NCBI RefSeq assembly: GCF_002157685.2
Contig: NZ_AP026738.1
Location: 4,960,001-5,024,000 of the forward strand
DNA from: Comamonas thiooxydans
GTDB taxonomy: Bacteria; Pseudomonadota; Gammaproteobacteria; Burkholderiales; Burkholderiaceae_C
DNA length: 64,000 nt
Direction: 5' to 3'
Both the position numbers and the translations under genes were made by a program. Numbering within the stretch: position 1 is the first letter of the stretch; each line of letters starts with the position of its first letter. Shown in pieces: positions 34,075-43,749 of the stretch. Below the pieces are notes generated by a model. That model was not told the DNA's origin, did no database searches, and worked only from the letters and a program-made list of their open reading frames with translations.

Positions 34075-34479
34075 TTACACCGCAGCCTCAATTCCCGGCA
34101 TCGCCATGCGTGCCTTGGTCAATGCCATGCCCAGGTTGGCAGTACGGCGGCAGACGAAGACGGCGACGTAATCCGGCATCACCTTGCTGCGCAGAAAGAC
34201 GTGAATCAGGTTGTCACTGTTGATGATGATTTCCTGAAAGTAGTGGTGACCATCATCGCTTATACCGCGCGAACGCTTAAACAAGGTCTCGATCATGGAA
34301 ACATTGGGGCCGTTGAACAGGTCGGCCGTAGCCGCCGCCACCAGATCAATCACGTCACGCGGATGGGAGTCCACGGTGCGAATCGAAAGCAACATGCCCG
34401 AAGCAGCATCCACATAACCTGCAGCCAGACATTCAGGCACCGAAGCCACGGCCTGCGTCAACACAGCATCCAAACTCAT
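34075..34479 (-). CDS. small roadblock/LC7-like protein
   Basis: A 134-residue soluble protein. The predicted order is helix (SLDAVLTQAVASVPE), strands (AGYVDAASGMLLSI), helix (RDVIDLVAAATADLF), strands (YFQEIIINSDNLIHVFL and YVAVFVCRRTANLG), helix (MALTKARMAM). This is the roadblock/LC7 plan, found in MglB-like regulators of small GTPases. The match is by pattern, not by search. It begins 87 bp after the ABC-ATPase/phosphatase gene on the same strand and ends at a terminator, so the two form a likely operon. No function can be assigned. Confidence 0.65.
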   Translation of the reverse strand: MSLDAVLTQAVASVPECLAAGYVDAASGMLLSIRTVDSHPRDVIDLVAAATADLFNGPNVSMIETLFKRSRGISDDGHHYFQEIIINSDNLIHVFLRSKVMPDYVAVFVCRRTANLGMALTKARMAMPGIEAAV

Positions 34480-34566
34480 TAGGTTCTCACTTTCTTATTG
34501 CTTAGCTTTTGTTTCATGAACCCCTTTCAAGTCGACAGGGAACATGTCATAACGGTCTTGAAAACA

Positions 34567-36126
34567 TCACGCCATCTTTTGCAGCAATGCGTTTTCGAAT
34601 TCATAAAGAAGCGCTTCCTGCGCCCCGGATTGCACATACTGAGCATCAATCAATCGCACACGGCGCAGCGCCTCTTCGGCAGTCAGGCCCTCGCGCACCA
34701 GCCAGGCGGCCAGCACGGTTCCGGTGCGGCCCAATCCGGCAAGGCAGTGCACGGCAAGCACCTCTCCACGGCGTAGGGCGACCGACATACGTGCCAGCAA
34801 CATCTGCATCTGTGCCACTGTCGGTGGCTCGTGGTCATAGACCGGTAGGTGAAAGTTCTTGAGCCCATTGCGGGCCAAGGCTTCCTGCGGGAAGTCCCTC
34901 TCCGTCAGCGTGATCAGCATGGTGACGCCGCAGCGGCTCAAGGCCTTGAGGTCGGCGTCCATGTCGTGCACCACGCCCGGCCAGGGAGTACCGGCCAGCC
35001 GCCCTGGCACCAGCCAGGAAAATCCGCTCGGACCACGGCTGGCTGGCACGGCGTTCTCGGCGGCCAGCAATGGCTGCATTTCCATCAGCACGGCCGCATT
35101 GACGGGGCGAGGCTGGTGGCGGTTTGCAAAGGACAGGCCAGATACCGCGACCGCTGCTGGTTGTGACAGTGCAGGTTCAGGCGCAGAGACCGACGTTGGT
35201 ACAGGCAGCACGGGTTCCAATTTGAAGGGAGCTGCGACCTCACGCACCGCTGCCGAAGATGCTGGCAGGTCGGAAAATTCGGCAATGGCCTCCAAGGCTG
35301 CGGCAGGCAAGGGAGGTGGCGGCAGCACATCGTCGGCAAGCTCATTCACAGGCGTTCCCGGCATGGGGACGGCACAGCTGCCGCTGCGCACAAACTGCTG
35401 ACCGGCAGCGCTGAGCGGATGCTGGATGAACTCCGCCATTACCGCCGCTTCCTGGATACGTCCGCCTGCGAGCAACAACATCTGCTGGGCAGCAGCCTGG
35501 GCATGCTGCTGATGGTGCGTGACCAGCAGCACACTGCACTGCTGGCCGATCTGCTTGATCAAGTCCAGCAGCAAAAATGCCTCATAGCCTTCCAGATCGG
35601 CCGTGGGCTCATCGATCATCAACACCGCAGGCCGGGCCCAGGCCTCGCGCAAAATGGCTACAGCGCGTTGCTGCACCGCGCTCAACAGCATGGTGGACTT
35701 GTCCAGAGCCTGAGCCAGCTCGGCAAAGCCATAGCGCTGCAGCTGTTCAGTCACCCACCGACGCCACTCCAGTGGCGCACGCTGCTCGGTCTGACGTGCT
35801 TTCTCGATCAGAGCATCCAGGGTACTGGCGCGCATAAGCCGGGCATGCTGCTGTACCAGGCGTGGCAAGGCCTGCACGCCGTCGGCGCTCAAAGGCATAC
35901 GCAATGGCTGAGCGGCATAGACCACCTGCCCCCAGCTGCGAAAACGCGGATTGACCGCGTTCAGTCCGGCCAGCGTGCGCAGCAGCGTGGATTTTCCTGT
36001 ACCCGCAGGGCCCAGCAATGCGGTTACGCCTGATTGCGGCAGTGTGAAATCCACTTCGGCCAAAACCACGCGTGGACCATATGAAGCACCCAGGCCTTGC
36101 ACCTGCAGACTGTATTGCTGATCCAA
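34567..36126 (-). CDS. ABC ATPase fused to a dual-specificity phosphatase
   Basis: A 519-residue two-domain protein. Residues 1-235 form an ABC nucleotide-binding domain close to PstB: Walker A GPAGTGKST (39-47), Q-loop AAQP, Walker B VLMIDEPTADL (D172, E173) and H-loop THH (H204). The signature is degraded from LSGGQ to LSAVQ (148-152). A Pro/Ala-rich linker (about 250-360) leads to an atypical dual-specificity phosphatase with HCLAGLGRT (C461, R467) and a candidate general acid in PVYDHEPP. No membrane partner gene is nearby, so it is unlikely to drive a transporter. The small roadblock-like gene follows. I know no described role for this fusion. Confidence 0.88.
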   Translation of the reverse strand: MDQQYSLQVQGLGASYGPRVVLAEVDFTLPQSGVTALLGPAGTGKSTLLRTLAGLNAVNPRFRSWGQVVYAAQPLRMPLSADGVQALPRLVQQHARLMRASTLDALIEKARQTEQRAPLEWRRWVTEQLQRYGFAELAQALDKSTMLLSAVQQRAVAILREAWARPAVLMIDEPTADLEGYEAFLLLDLIKQIGQQCSVLLVTHHQQHAQAAAQQMLLLAGGRIQEAAVMAEFIQHPLSAAGQQFVRSGSCAVPMPGTPVNELADDVLPPPPLPAAALEAIAEFSDLPASSAAVREVAAPFKLEPVLPVPTSVSAPEPALSQPAAVAVSGLSFANRHQPRPVNAAVLMEMQPLLAAENAVPASRGPSGFSWLVPGRLAGTPWPGVVHDMDADLKALSRCGVTMLITLTERDFPQEALARNGLKNFHLPVYDHEPPTVAQMQMLLARMSVALRRGEVLAVHCLAGLGRTGTVLAAWLVREGLTAEEALRRVRLIDAQYVQSGAQEALLYEFENALLQKMA

Positions 36127-36360
36127 GAAATCCTCCCCTCGCAGCGCCTGCTCCGAGGGCCGTCACGATGTATTTGCGGTCACGCCGAATCGCCACCACA
36201 CGGCGTCAAAAAGACGAATGAATGCTTTGGCCCGGCAGTCTATGGCATTACATCTCCAGCAACTCGTTACCTCTGGAAACATGACAACATCATGTGGAAA
36301 TCCCCCGAATATTCATTTATTCAGATATTTTTTGTTTTAAATCAATAAAAGCAAAGAAGA

Positions 36361-36386
36361 AAACCGCACCCATCAGGATGCGGTCT
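36361..36386 (-). terminator. terminator after the DegP-type gene
   Basis: Stem AACCGCA / TGCGGTC with a 10-nt loop, followed on the minus strand by TTTTCTTCTTTGC. It lies about 20 bp past the protease stop codon. It separates the protease from the ABC-ATPase/phosphatase gene. Confidence 0.8.
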
Positions 36387-36407
36387 TTCATATGGCTGGG
36401 GATCAAC

Positions 36408-37955
36408 TCAACCCAAGCGCACCGGCACAAAGATTTTGTTGCCATCGCGCCAGATCAGCACGGCCACGGTCTTGTCCGCTTTGGCGACTGCGGCCCGCAC
36501 CTCATCGATATTTCCGGCAGGTGCGCCATTGATGGACAGCAGCACGTCACCCTGGCTGATACCTGCTGCTGCTGCCGGACCGCTGGCCTGAGCTACCAGC
36601 AGACCGGAGTCCACGCCAATCTGCTTTTTTTCCTCAGGCTGCAGGGGGCGCAAAGCCAGCCCCAGCTTTCCCTTGTCAGCGTCCGGAGAGGACTTGGCCA
36701 CCTTCGCAGTCTTGTCACTGGCATCGCCAAGGGTCGCACTCAGAGTCTTGGATTCACCTTTGCGCCAGACTTCCAGCGTCACTTTCTGCCCCGGCAAGGC
36801 CTGGCCGATAAAGGCCGGCAGATCGCCCGAACCAACAATGGGTTTGCCATCCACCTTGCGCACCACATCGCCTGGTTCCAGTCCGGCCTTGGCAGCAGGG
36901 CCATTCTTTTCGACACTGGCCACCAATGCACCTTCGGGCCTATCCAGCTTGAAGGAATCGGCAAAGGCCTGATTGACCTCCTGCACACTCACGCCCAGCT
37001 TGGCATGCTGGGCCTTGCCCGTTGCCTGAATCTGCTGTTGCACACGGGTTGCCAGTTCGATGGGAATCGCAAACGACACCCCTTGATACCCGCCCGAGCG
37101 GGTATAGATCTGGCTGTTGATCCCCACGACCTCTCCCTGTGCGTTGAACAGCGGGCCACCAGAGTTGCCGGGGTTGATCGCCACATCCGTCTGCAGGAAG
37201 GGAACAAAGGAATCATCGGGAAGAGAACGCCCCTTGGCACTCACCACGCCAGCCGTCACGCTGTTCTCAAAGCCGAAGGGCGAGCCGATCGCCAGCACCC
37301 AGTCGCCCACACGCAGCTGGCTGGTCTGGCCCAGCTTGACCGTGGGCAACCCGGCAGCGTCAATCTTGAGTACCGCCACATCGGTCTTGGGATCGGCTCC
37401 CAGCACCTTGGCCCTGAACTCGCGGCGGTCGTTGAGCTTGACCGTCACTTCCTTGGCGCCATGCACCACATGGGCATTGGTCAGAATCACGCCGTCGCTG
37501 GAGACGATAAAGCCCGAGCCCTGGCCGCGCATGGGTGTATCGGGCTGCTGCGCACGTGGCCCCATGCCCTGCCCGCCAGGCATGCCCGGAATGCCGAACT
37601 GGCGGAAGAATTCAAAGAAGGGATCGTCAGGGCTGATGCCCGGGCCCTGTTGCTGATGTTCGCTGGCCTGGTCGCCTTCATCGTCGCTCATGGCACGAGA
37701 GGAACCCACCACGCTGATATTGACCACGGCCGCGCCGTTACGCGCCGTGATATCCGCAAAATTGGGAGCATTTACCGCAGGCAGGTTAAGGGCTGCGGGC
37801 TGCGCAGCCACTGTAGATTGCGTCACCTGCGCCTGGGCAGCGCTGCGAGTTCCCACCAGGCCGGCGCCGGTTGCGCCCAGTGCGCCAATCGCACCTGCAG
37901 CCACCAGAGCCATTACCAGTCGGCGGGGTGTGGACAGAATTGTGTTCATGGTCAT
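36408..37955 (-). CDS. Do-family periplasmic serine protease (DegP/MucD-like)
   Basis: A 515-residue quality-control protease of the periplasm. A signal peptide (about 1-42) is followed by a trypsin-like domain with catalytic H162 (NAHVV), D192 (TDVAVL) and S265 (GNSGGP), then two PDZ domains (about 295-385 and 420-510; LGVSVQEVN, GALVASVEKNGPAAKAGLEPGDVV, GLLVAQASGPAAAAGISQGDVLL). This is the DegP/DegQ/MucD architecture. Such genes often sit in envelope-stress regulons; no RpoE promoter was confirmed here. It is read separately from the genes downstream, with a terminator in between. Confidence 0.95.
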   Translation of the reverse strand: MTMNTILSTPRRLVMALVAAGAIGALGATGAGLVGTRSAAQAQVTQSTVAAQPAALNLPAVNAPNFADITARNGAAVVNISVVGSSRAMSDDEGDQASEHQQQGPGISPDDPFFEFFRQFGIPGMPGGQGMGPRAQQPDTPMRGQGSGFIVSSDGVILTNAHVVHGAKEVTVKLNDRREFRAKVLGADPKTDVAVLKIDAAGLPTVKLGQTSQLRVGDWVLAIGSPFGFENSVTAGVVSAKGRSLPDDSFVPFLQTDVAINPGNSGGPLFNAQGEVVGINSQIYTRSGGYQGVSFAIPIELATRVQQQIQATGKAQHAKLGVSVQEVNQAFADSFKLDRPEGALVASVEKNGPAAKAGLEPGDVVRKVDGKPIVGSGDLPAFIGQALPGQKVTLEVWRKGESKTLSATLGDASDKTAKVAKSSPDADKGKLGLALRPLQPEEKKQIGVDSGLLVAQASGPAAAAGISQGDVLLSINGAPAGNIDEVRAAVAKADKTVAVLIWRDGNKIFVPVRLG

Positions 37956-38120
37956 CCTTTCAAAAAAGCACCGGATCGGTGTCGTTGAAAGGAAGTTTGA
38001 ACGTCCACACTTAGGCGAGACTTAGGCGTTTGCGGTATTCACCAATGCACCTGGACCAGAAGCTGCTTGCCTCTGCAGCTCAATGAGTTCAGGCCATTTT
38101 CAATCTGAAACCCACCTCGC

Positions 38121-38501
38121 TCAGATCAGCTCCAGCACCAGTTCCGGCGGGCGACAAAGCTTGGCCCCCTTGGGAGTGACCACAATGGGTCGATTGAGCA
38201 GCACCGGATTCGCAGCCACGGCCTGAATCAGCTGGACATCGCTGACCGCTGCGTTATCCAGACCCAGTTCCTTGAACTGAGCTTCCTTGGTACGCAGCAA
38301 GTCACGCACCGAAACGCCCAGGTGTGCAACCAGCTCTGCCAACTCTGGCGCCGTCAGCGGCGTGGCGATGTAATCGACGATATTGGGTTCGATGCCATGC
38401 TCACGCAGCAGCGCCAGCGCGCCGCGCGAATTGCTGCAGCGGCTGTTGTGAAAAATGGTGATGTCTGGGCGATTCACGGGGGTGTCTGTACTTGTAGTCA
38501 T
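38121..38501 (-). CDS. arsC: arsenate reductase, glutaredoxin-dependent ArsC family
   Basis: A 126-residue thioredoxin-fold protein. The catalytic cysteine is C22 in HNSRCSNSRGAL, and the C-terminal NRPIVVTPKGAKLCRPPE provides the conserved arginines of glutaredoxin-linked ArsC enzymes, which reduce arsenate to arsenite. It is isolated from other ars genes, so it may be a housekeeping YfgD-type paralogue instead of part of a resistance operon. The start is the ATG opening MTTSTDTP. Confidence 0.88.
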   Translation of the reverse strand: MTTSTDTPVNRPDITIFHNSRCSNSRGALALLREHGIEPNIVDYIATPLTAPELAELVAHLGVSVRDLLRTKEAQFKELGLDNAAVSDVQLIQAVAANPVLLNRPIVVTPKGAKLCRPPELVLELI

Positions 38502-38634
38502 GACTGCAGTGTAGCGAGCCTGTGCCTGTCCAAGGCTTGGCAGGCAGTCACTGCATAGCAGCTATGCCGGCTGCGCCAGAGCCAGGCAGAGCGCCATCTC
38601 ATAGACTGTCTGCAAAATATCATGAGGAGACAAT

Positions 38635-39645
38635 ATGCCCGCTTTCACCGCACGTGAATCCTTCACCCTGAACCGTCGCCAATGGAGCCAATGGGCTGCG
38701 GCCACCACCTTGGGCAGTCTGACCGGTACTGCTCTGGCACAGGACTCGAGGTACCCCAGCAAGGCCATACGCATGGTCATTCCGTTCACGCCCGGCGGCT
38801 CCGCCGACATTCTGGGTCGCGCCATAGGTCATGAGCTGACGACCGCCTGGGGCCAGAGCGTGGTGCCGGAAAACGTCGCCGGCGCAGGCGGCAGCATTGG
38901 CGCGGACCGCGTGGCGAAGGCCAGTGCCGATGGCTACACCCTGCTCATGGGCCATGTCGGCACGCTGGCCGTTACACCCACTCTCTACCCCAAGCTGCCT
39001 TACGACCCTATCAAGAGCTTTACGCCTCTGGCCTGGGTGGCGCGCGTGCCCAACGTGCTGGTCGTGCATCCATCGCTGCCGGTCAATGATCTGGCATCGT
39101 TCATCAGCTACGCCAAGGCCAACCCGGGCGCGGTGAATTTCAGCTCGGGGGGCAACGGCAGTGCCGCGCATATGACCATGGCCTATCTGAGCCTGCAAGC
39201 CGGGCTGAAGATGCAGCATGTGCCCTACAAAGGCACGGCACCGGCCGTCAATGACCTGGTGGCAGGTCAGGTTCAGGCCTTGTTCACCGGCATCCCTGCC
39301 GTGCTGGCCCAAATTCGCTCCGGCCAGATCAAGGCGATCGCCGTTTCATCACCTCAACGCATCCCTGCACTACCCAATGTGCCTACCGTGGCCGAAGCAG
39401 GCTTGCCCGGCTTTGAGGCCGACCAATGGTATGGCGTGGTCGGCCCTGCCAATATGCCCGCCGACGTGGTCGCCAAGATCAATCAGCAGATCAATGCCTC
39501 ACTCCGAAGCCCCGCCATCCTCGAGCGTCTGCAAAGCGAAGGCGCCCAGCCCATGCCCAGCACGCCCAAGGTCTTTGCCGATCTCATCGTCAAGGACCTT
39601 GCGCGCTGGCGCAAGGTCATCATCGACAGCAAGATGACGCTCTAA
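38635..39645 (+). CDS. Bug/TctC family substrate-binding protein, probably Tat-exported
   Basis: A 336-residue receptor. Family motifs include IRMVIPFTPGGSADILGRAIG, PENVAGAGGSIGADRV, DGYTLLMGHVG, HVPYKGTAPAVNDLVAGQV and LPNVPTVAEAGLPGFEADQWYG. The N-terminus holds a twin Arg (NRRQW) before a hydrophobic segment ending TALAQ, which points to Tat export. GAGGAGA lies 4 nt before the ATG. It converges on a purine permease and a deaminase, so a purine-like or related ligand is possible, but this is context only. Confidence 0.92.
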   Translation: MPAFTARESFTLNRRQWSQWAAATTLGSLTGTALAQDSRYPSKAIRMVIPFTPGGSADILGRAIGHELTTAWGQSVVPENVAGAGGSIGADRVAKASADGYTLLMGHVGTLAVTPTLYPKLPYDPIKSFTPLAWVARVPNVLVVHPSLPVNDLASFISYAKANPGAVNFSSGGNGSAAHMTMAYLSLQAGLKMQHVPYKGTAPAVNDLVAGQVQALFTGIPAVLAQIRSGQIKAIAVSSPQRIPALPNVPTVAEAGLPGFEADQWYGVVGPANMPADVVAKINQQINASLRSPAILERLQSEGAQPMPSTPKVFADLIVKDLARWRKVIIDSKMTL

Positions 39646-39663
39646 GCGCCCAGGGCCTGCGCT

Positions 39664-41011
39664 TCAGGCGGCGGCGGAACTGGTTGCAACCGGGGCTGCC
39701 GTTGCGGACTCCAGCTCTTCCTCGTGGGCATCGAACTCGCGCCCCGGCAGCAGCAGGTTCAGGCCCACGGCCACCAGCGCACCCACGGTAATACCCGAGC
39801 CGAACACCTCGCGCACAAAGGCAGGCATCTTGGAGAGCAGATCGGGACGCACCGTCACGGCCAGACCGCAGCCCAGCGAGACTGCAATGATCAGGCCGCT
39901 GCGACGCGTCTGCTCTGCGCCGCTGAGCATGCGGATGCCCGCCAGGATGATCATGGCAAACATCATCAGGCCCGCACCGCCGAGCACTGGCTGGGGAATC
40001 GAGCGCTCCCAGCACCGGAAACAGACCGGCCAGCAACAGCATCACACCGGTCAGCATCACCACATGGCGGCTGGCCACGCCGGTGAGCGAAACCACGCCC
40101 ACGTTCTGCGCAAAGGTGGAAACCGGCGGGCTCGACATCACGGCGGCAAAGGCCGATCCCACGCCGTCGCACAACATGCCGCTGGCCAGGCGCTTGCCAC
40201 GGATCGGCGTCTGCGTTGCCGCTCCCAGGGCCATGAATGTTCCGGTGGTCTCGACAATCGTCACGAGAAAGGCGATGGACATGGCAACGATGCCCGATAC
40301 CGGAAAGCTCATGCCGAAATGCAGCGGCTGAGGAATCGCGAAGATCGGCGCCTCGCGCACCTGGGTGAAGTCGATCAGTCCCAGGGCCAGGCACAGCAGA
40401 TAACCACAGGCAATTCCCAGCACCACGGCCGATGCCGAAATCACGCCCTTGCCCCATTGCACAAAGCCGATCACCAGCGCCAGCACAAAGCCGGCGATCG
40501 CCAGATTGCCCACGGCGCCGTAGCTGCCGCTGCCCACACCGCCTGCGGCCCAGTCCACGGCGACGGGCGTGAGCGACAGCCCGATCATGGTCACGACCAC
40601 GCTGGTTACGGTATGCGGAAAGAAGCGACGGATCACTGGCATGAAGAAGCTGCCGACGATCATCACCAGCGAGCCCACCAGCGAGGAGCCCAGGATGCCA
40701 GGCACGCCATGCTCCAGCCCCACGCTGATGCCCGCGCCGACAAAGGCAAAGCTTGTACCCATCACGCAAGGCAGGCGTATGCCGACAGGCCCCACGCCGC
40801 GGCACTGGATGATGGTGACCACGCCCGAGCCCAGCAAAGCCGCATTGACCAGGGCCACGATCTGGTCGGCCGGCAGCTTGAGCGCACCGCCGAACACCAG
40901 CGGCACGGCGATGATGCCGCCCAGCGCGGCGAGCAGATGCTGCAGCGAAAGCAGCGTGGTGGTGATGAGGCTGGGCGGACGGTCTTCCACCCCGTAAAGC
41001 AGTTTTTCCAT
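39664..41011 (-). pseudogene. nucleobase:cation symporter-2 family permease, frameshifted
   Basis: A permease of the uracil/xanthine (NCS2) type. The first about 335 codons are intact (PSLITTTLLSLQHLLAALGG, GVGPVGIRLPCVMGTSFAF, then about ten membrane segments). After VLGAL the frame is lost; the expected SIPQPVLGGAGLMMFAMIILAGIR resumes in another frame and runs to a proper C-terminus. Family comparison suggests that several bases, perhaps eight, are missing near 40003-40010. An AGGAGA ribosome site precedes the ATG. It lies 286 bp downstream of the deaminase gene on the same strand, fitting purine uptake. Real pseudogene or sequencing error cannot be told here. Confidence 0.85.
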
Positions 41012-41297
41012 GGTCTTGTCTCCTGTTTTTTAGGTATGCAATCGCCGGGGAATAGGCTTCCCCGCGAAGGCCACAAGACTAAGCACGCAACCGGGAGTTC
41101 TCATATGCCATTGCCGATACAGCCCATGCGCGGCGCCGTATAGCCCGGCCGGCATCGAGAAAAAACTTCTGGCACTCCAAGTCACCTGACACCAGTCCCG
41201 AGCCCACTTTTCTTCCAGCGCCACAAAGGCTTGGAATCTCTCTCACACCGATGTCCGGCCATCGCAATGGACCAGCGATGGCCGTCACCGAAAAGTC

Positions 41298-42686
41298 TCA
41301 ATGCCCTGCTGCGGCTCGCTCGAACAGGCTGCGCGCAAGACTGCGGTGCTGGCCCAGCACCACGGGCAGGTCGGCGGTCAGCAGACGCCCGTCCTCGACC
41401 ACCACACGCCCGTTGATGACGCTGCTGGACACATTGGCCGGCGTGCAGAACACCAGCGCCGCCACGGGGTCGTGGCCGGCACCCGCATAGCCGACAGCCT
41501 CCATGTCGAAGGCCACGAAGTCGGCAGACATGCCGGGAGCCAGTGCGCCGATGTCGTCGCGGTTGAGCACGCGCGCACCGCCCAGCGTGGCGATCTCCAG
41601 CGCCTCTCGGGCACTCATGGCCGCCGGGCCGTAGCCCACGCGCTGCAGAAGCATGGCCTGGCGCGCCTCGCCCAGCATGTGGGCACCGTCGTTCGATGCG
41701 CTACCGTCCACACCCAGGGCCACAGGCACGCCTGCATCGCGCATGCTGCGGATGGGTGCGATGCCCGATGCCAGGCGCATGTTGGAGCATGGACAGTGCG
41801 CCACACCGGTGCCGGTGCGCGCAAACAGCGCAATGCCTTCGGGATCGAGCTTGACGCAATGCGCATGCCAGACGTCGCGCCCCACCCAGCCCAGATCCTC
41901 GGCGTATTGCGCCGGGGTCAGGCCGAACTTCTCGCGCGAGAAGGCCACGTCGTTGTCGTTCTCGGCCAGATGGGTGTGCAGCGAGACACCGTGCGCACGC
42001 GCCAGCACCGCCGATTCGCGCATCAGATCACGCGTCACCGAGAACGGCGAACAAGGGGCCAGAACCACGCGCAGCATGGAGTGGCGCGAGCCGTCGTGGT
42101 ATTGCTGGATCAGGCGCAGGCTGTCGCGCAAAATGGCCTCTTCCTCCTCCACCACCACATCGGGCGGCAGGCCGCCCTTGCTGCGGCCCAGGCTCATGGA
42201 GCCGCGCGCGGCGTGAAAGCGCATGCCCATCTGCTGCGCTGCCGCAATGGAATCATCCAGGCGCGAGCCATTGGGGAACAGATAGAGATGGTCGCTGGTG
42301 GTGGTGCAACCCGACAGCATGAGTTCGGCCATGGCGGTCTGGGTCGAGACATGGATCATCTCGGGCGTCAGGTGCGACCACAGCATGTAGAGGTTCTGCA
42401 GCCACGAGAACAGCTCGGCATCCTGGGCGGCCGGCACGGCACGCGTCAGGCTCTGGTACATGTGGTGGTGGGTGTTGACCAAGCCCGGCGTCACAACCTT
42501 GCCGCGCATGTCCAGCACGCGCGCCTGGCCCTCGTCGGCCATGCGGCGGTATTGCGCCGGCAGCTCGGCCGTTGCGCCCACCCACAGCAGGGCCGGGCCG
42601 TCCGCCACCAGCGCACCGTCCTTGATCTCGCGGCGTTGTGCATCCATGGTGACCAGTACGTCGGCATTCAGGGCAATCAGGGTCAT
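41298..42686 (-). CDS. 8-oxoguanine deaminase-like amidohydrolase
   Basis: A 462-residue zinc-dependent deaminase of the ATZ/TRZ family. Metal and catalytic motifs are complete: GLVNTHHHMYQSLTR, HTHLAENDNDVAF, HAHCVKLD and GVDGSASNDGAHM. The length and the SMSLGRSKGGLPPD segment agree with 8-oxoguanine deaminases, which convert 8-oxoguanine to urate; related enzymes act on guanine or hydroxy-triazines. Its neighbours, a purine-type permease downstream and a LysR gene upstream, support a purine-salvage role. It is intact, unlike the permease. Confidence 0.85.
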   Translation of the reverse strand: MTLIALNADVLVTMDAQRREIKDGALVADGPALLWVGATAELPAQYRRMADEGQARVLDMRGKVVTPGLVNTHHHMYQSLTRAVPAAQDAELFSWLQNLYMLWSHLTPEMIHVSTQTAMAELMLSGCTTTSDHLYLFPNGSRLDDSIAAAQQMGMRFHAARGSMSLGRSKGGLPPDVVVEEEEAILRDSLRLIQQYHDGSRHSMLRVVLAPCSPFSVTRDLMRESAVLARAHGVSLHTHLAENDNDVAFSREKFGLTPAQYAEDLGWVGRDVWHAHCVKLDPEGIALFARTGTGVAHCPCSNMRLASGIAPIRSMRDAGVPVALGVDGSASNDGAHMLGEARQAMLLQRVGYGPAAMSAREALEIATLGGARVLNRDDIGALAPGMSADFVAFDMEAVGYAGAGHDPVAALVFCTPANVSSSVINGRVVVEDGRLLTADLPVVLGQHRSLARSLFERAAAGH

Positions 42687-42789
42687 GGGTTTCTTCCTCT
42701 CTAAACAAGAAGCGCAAGTCTAGAGAGGCACCCAAGCGCGCGATAGCGCTGAATTCAGCCAAGCATGTCCACAAAATGTGGACAGCGAA

Positions 42790-43698
42790 TCAGTGTTTTC
42801 TGGCGTAGAGCCGCGCCAGCGCGGATTCGATGCTTGCCGCCATGAGTGCAGCAGCCGCGCTCAGCTCGGCCCCCTTGCGCACGAACAGCATCAAGGTCTG
42901 ACGCTGCAGGTGCGCGTCGCGCAGAGGCACGAAACTGAGGGATCCGCGATCCAGCTCCTCCAGCACATCCAGAGCGTTGAGCAGGGCAATGCCCTCGCCC
43001 AGCATGACCAGGCGCTGTATCAAGGCCATGGAGGTGGACTCGGCCACCGGTGTCACCTCGATGGCACTGCTCGCAAAGGCTTCGTTGAGCAGACTGCGTA
43101 TGGTCAGGGCCGGTGCCGGCAGAATCAGCGGATGGCCCACGCATTCACTGAGCAGCAGCGACGAATGATGGGCCAGCGGGTGCTTGATCGGCAGGACGGC
43201 TCCGATCTGCCATTCGCTGGCCGCCAGCATGCGCAAACCGGGTCTGGGCGCGAGATCGTAGGCAAGGCCCAGGTCCACCTCCCCGGCTTCCACGGCAGAC
43301 ACAATGGCCTGGGTGGGCAAGTCGATGACACGCACGACCATCCCCGGATGGCTGCTGCGAAAGTCATGCACCAGCGATGGCAGCAAGGAGCCCGCCAGGC
43401 CCGACGTCGCCGCCACCGTGATCTCGCCACGCCGCATGCCCTTGAAGTCGGCAATGCGCTCGCGCAGCGCTGCATGTTCGCGCAAGGTGCTGCGTACATG
43501 GGTCAGCACCATTTCGCCCAGCGGCGTAAGACGCAGACGGTTGTGGATGCGGTCGAACAGCGGCGCTCCCAGCTCGGCCTCCAGATCGAGAATCTGCCGG
43601 TTCACGGCTGTGGGAGCCACATGCAGATACTCGGCCGCCTTGCGGATGGAGCCGCGGCGAACCACTTCATCGAGATAGCGCAAAACTCTGGCGTGCAT
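42790..43698 (-). CDS. LysR-type transcriptional regulator
   Basis: A 302-residue regulator with a winged-helix N-terminus (VLRYLDEVVRRGSIRKAAEYLHVAPTAVNRQILDLEAELG) and a C-terminal effector-binding domain. It precedes the deaminase and permease on the same strand with a 100-bp gap, so it may head the purine cluster or control it. The start ATG opens MHARVLRY. The effector is unknown but a purine is likely by context. Confidence 0.92.
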   Translation of the reverse strand: MHARVLRYLDEVVRRGSIRKAAEYLHVAPTAVNRQILDLEAELGAPLFDRIHNRLRLTPLGEMVLTHVRSTLREHAALRERIADFKGMRRGEITVAATSGLAGSLLPSLVHDFRSSHPGMVVRVIDLPTQAIVSAVEAGEVDLGLAYDLAPRPGLRMLAASEWQIGAVLPIKHPLAHHSSLLLSECVGHPLILPAPALTIRSLLNEAFASSAIEVTPVAESTSMALIQRLVMLGEGIALLNALDVLEELDRGSLSFVPLRDAHLQRQTLMLFVRKGAELSAAAALMAASIESALARLYARKH

Positions 43699-43749
43699 GC
43701 GCGCAGCCTACACGGGTTTGACCGGCTGCGGAAAGCGCCGGCAGAGCGC

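Noticed and set aside
36294..37988. Plus-strand open frame of about 560 codons opposite the DegP-type gene
   Set aside because: The minus strand has the catalytic triad and PDZ domains; the plus frame has no recognisable features.
41253..41283. Hairpin GGCCATCGC / GCGATGGCC downstream of the deaminase
   Set aside because: The stem is good but neither strand has a T-tract, so it was not called a terminator.
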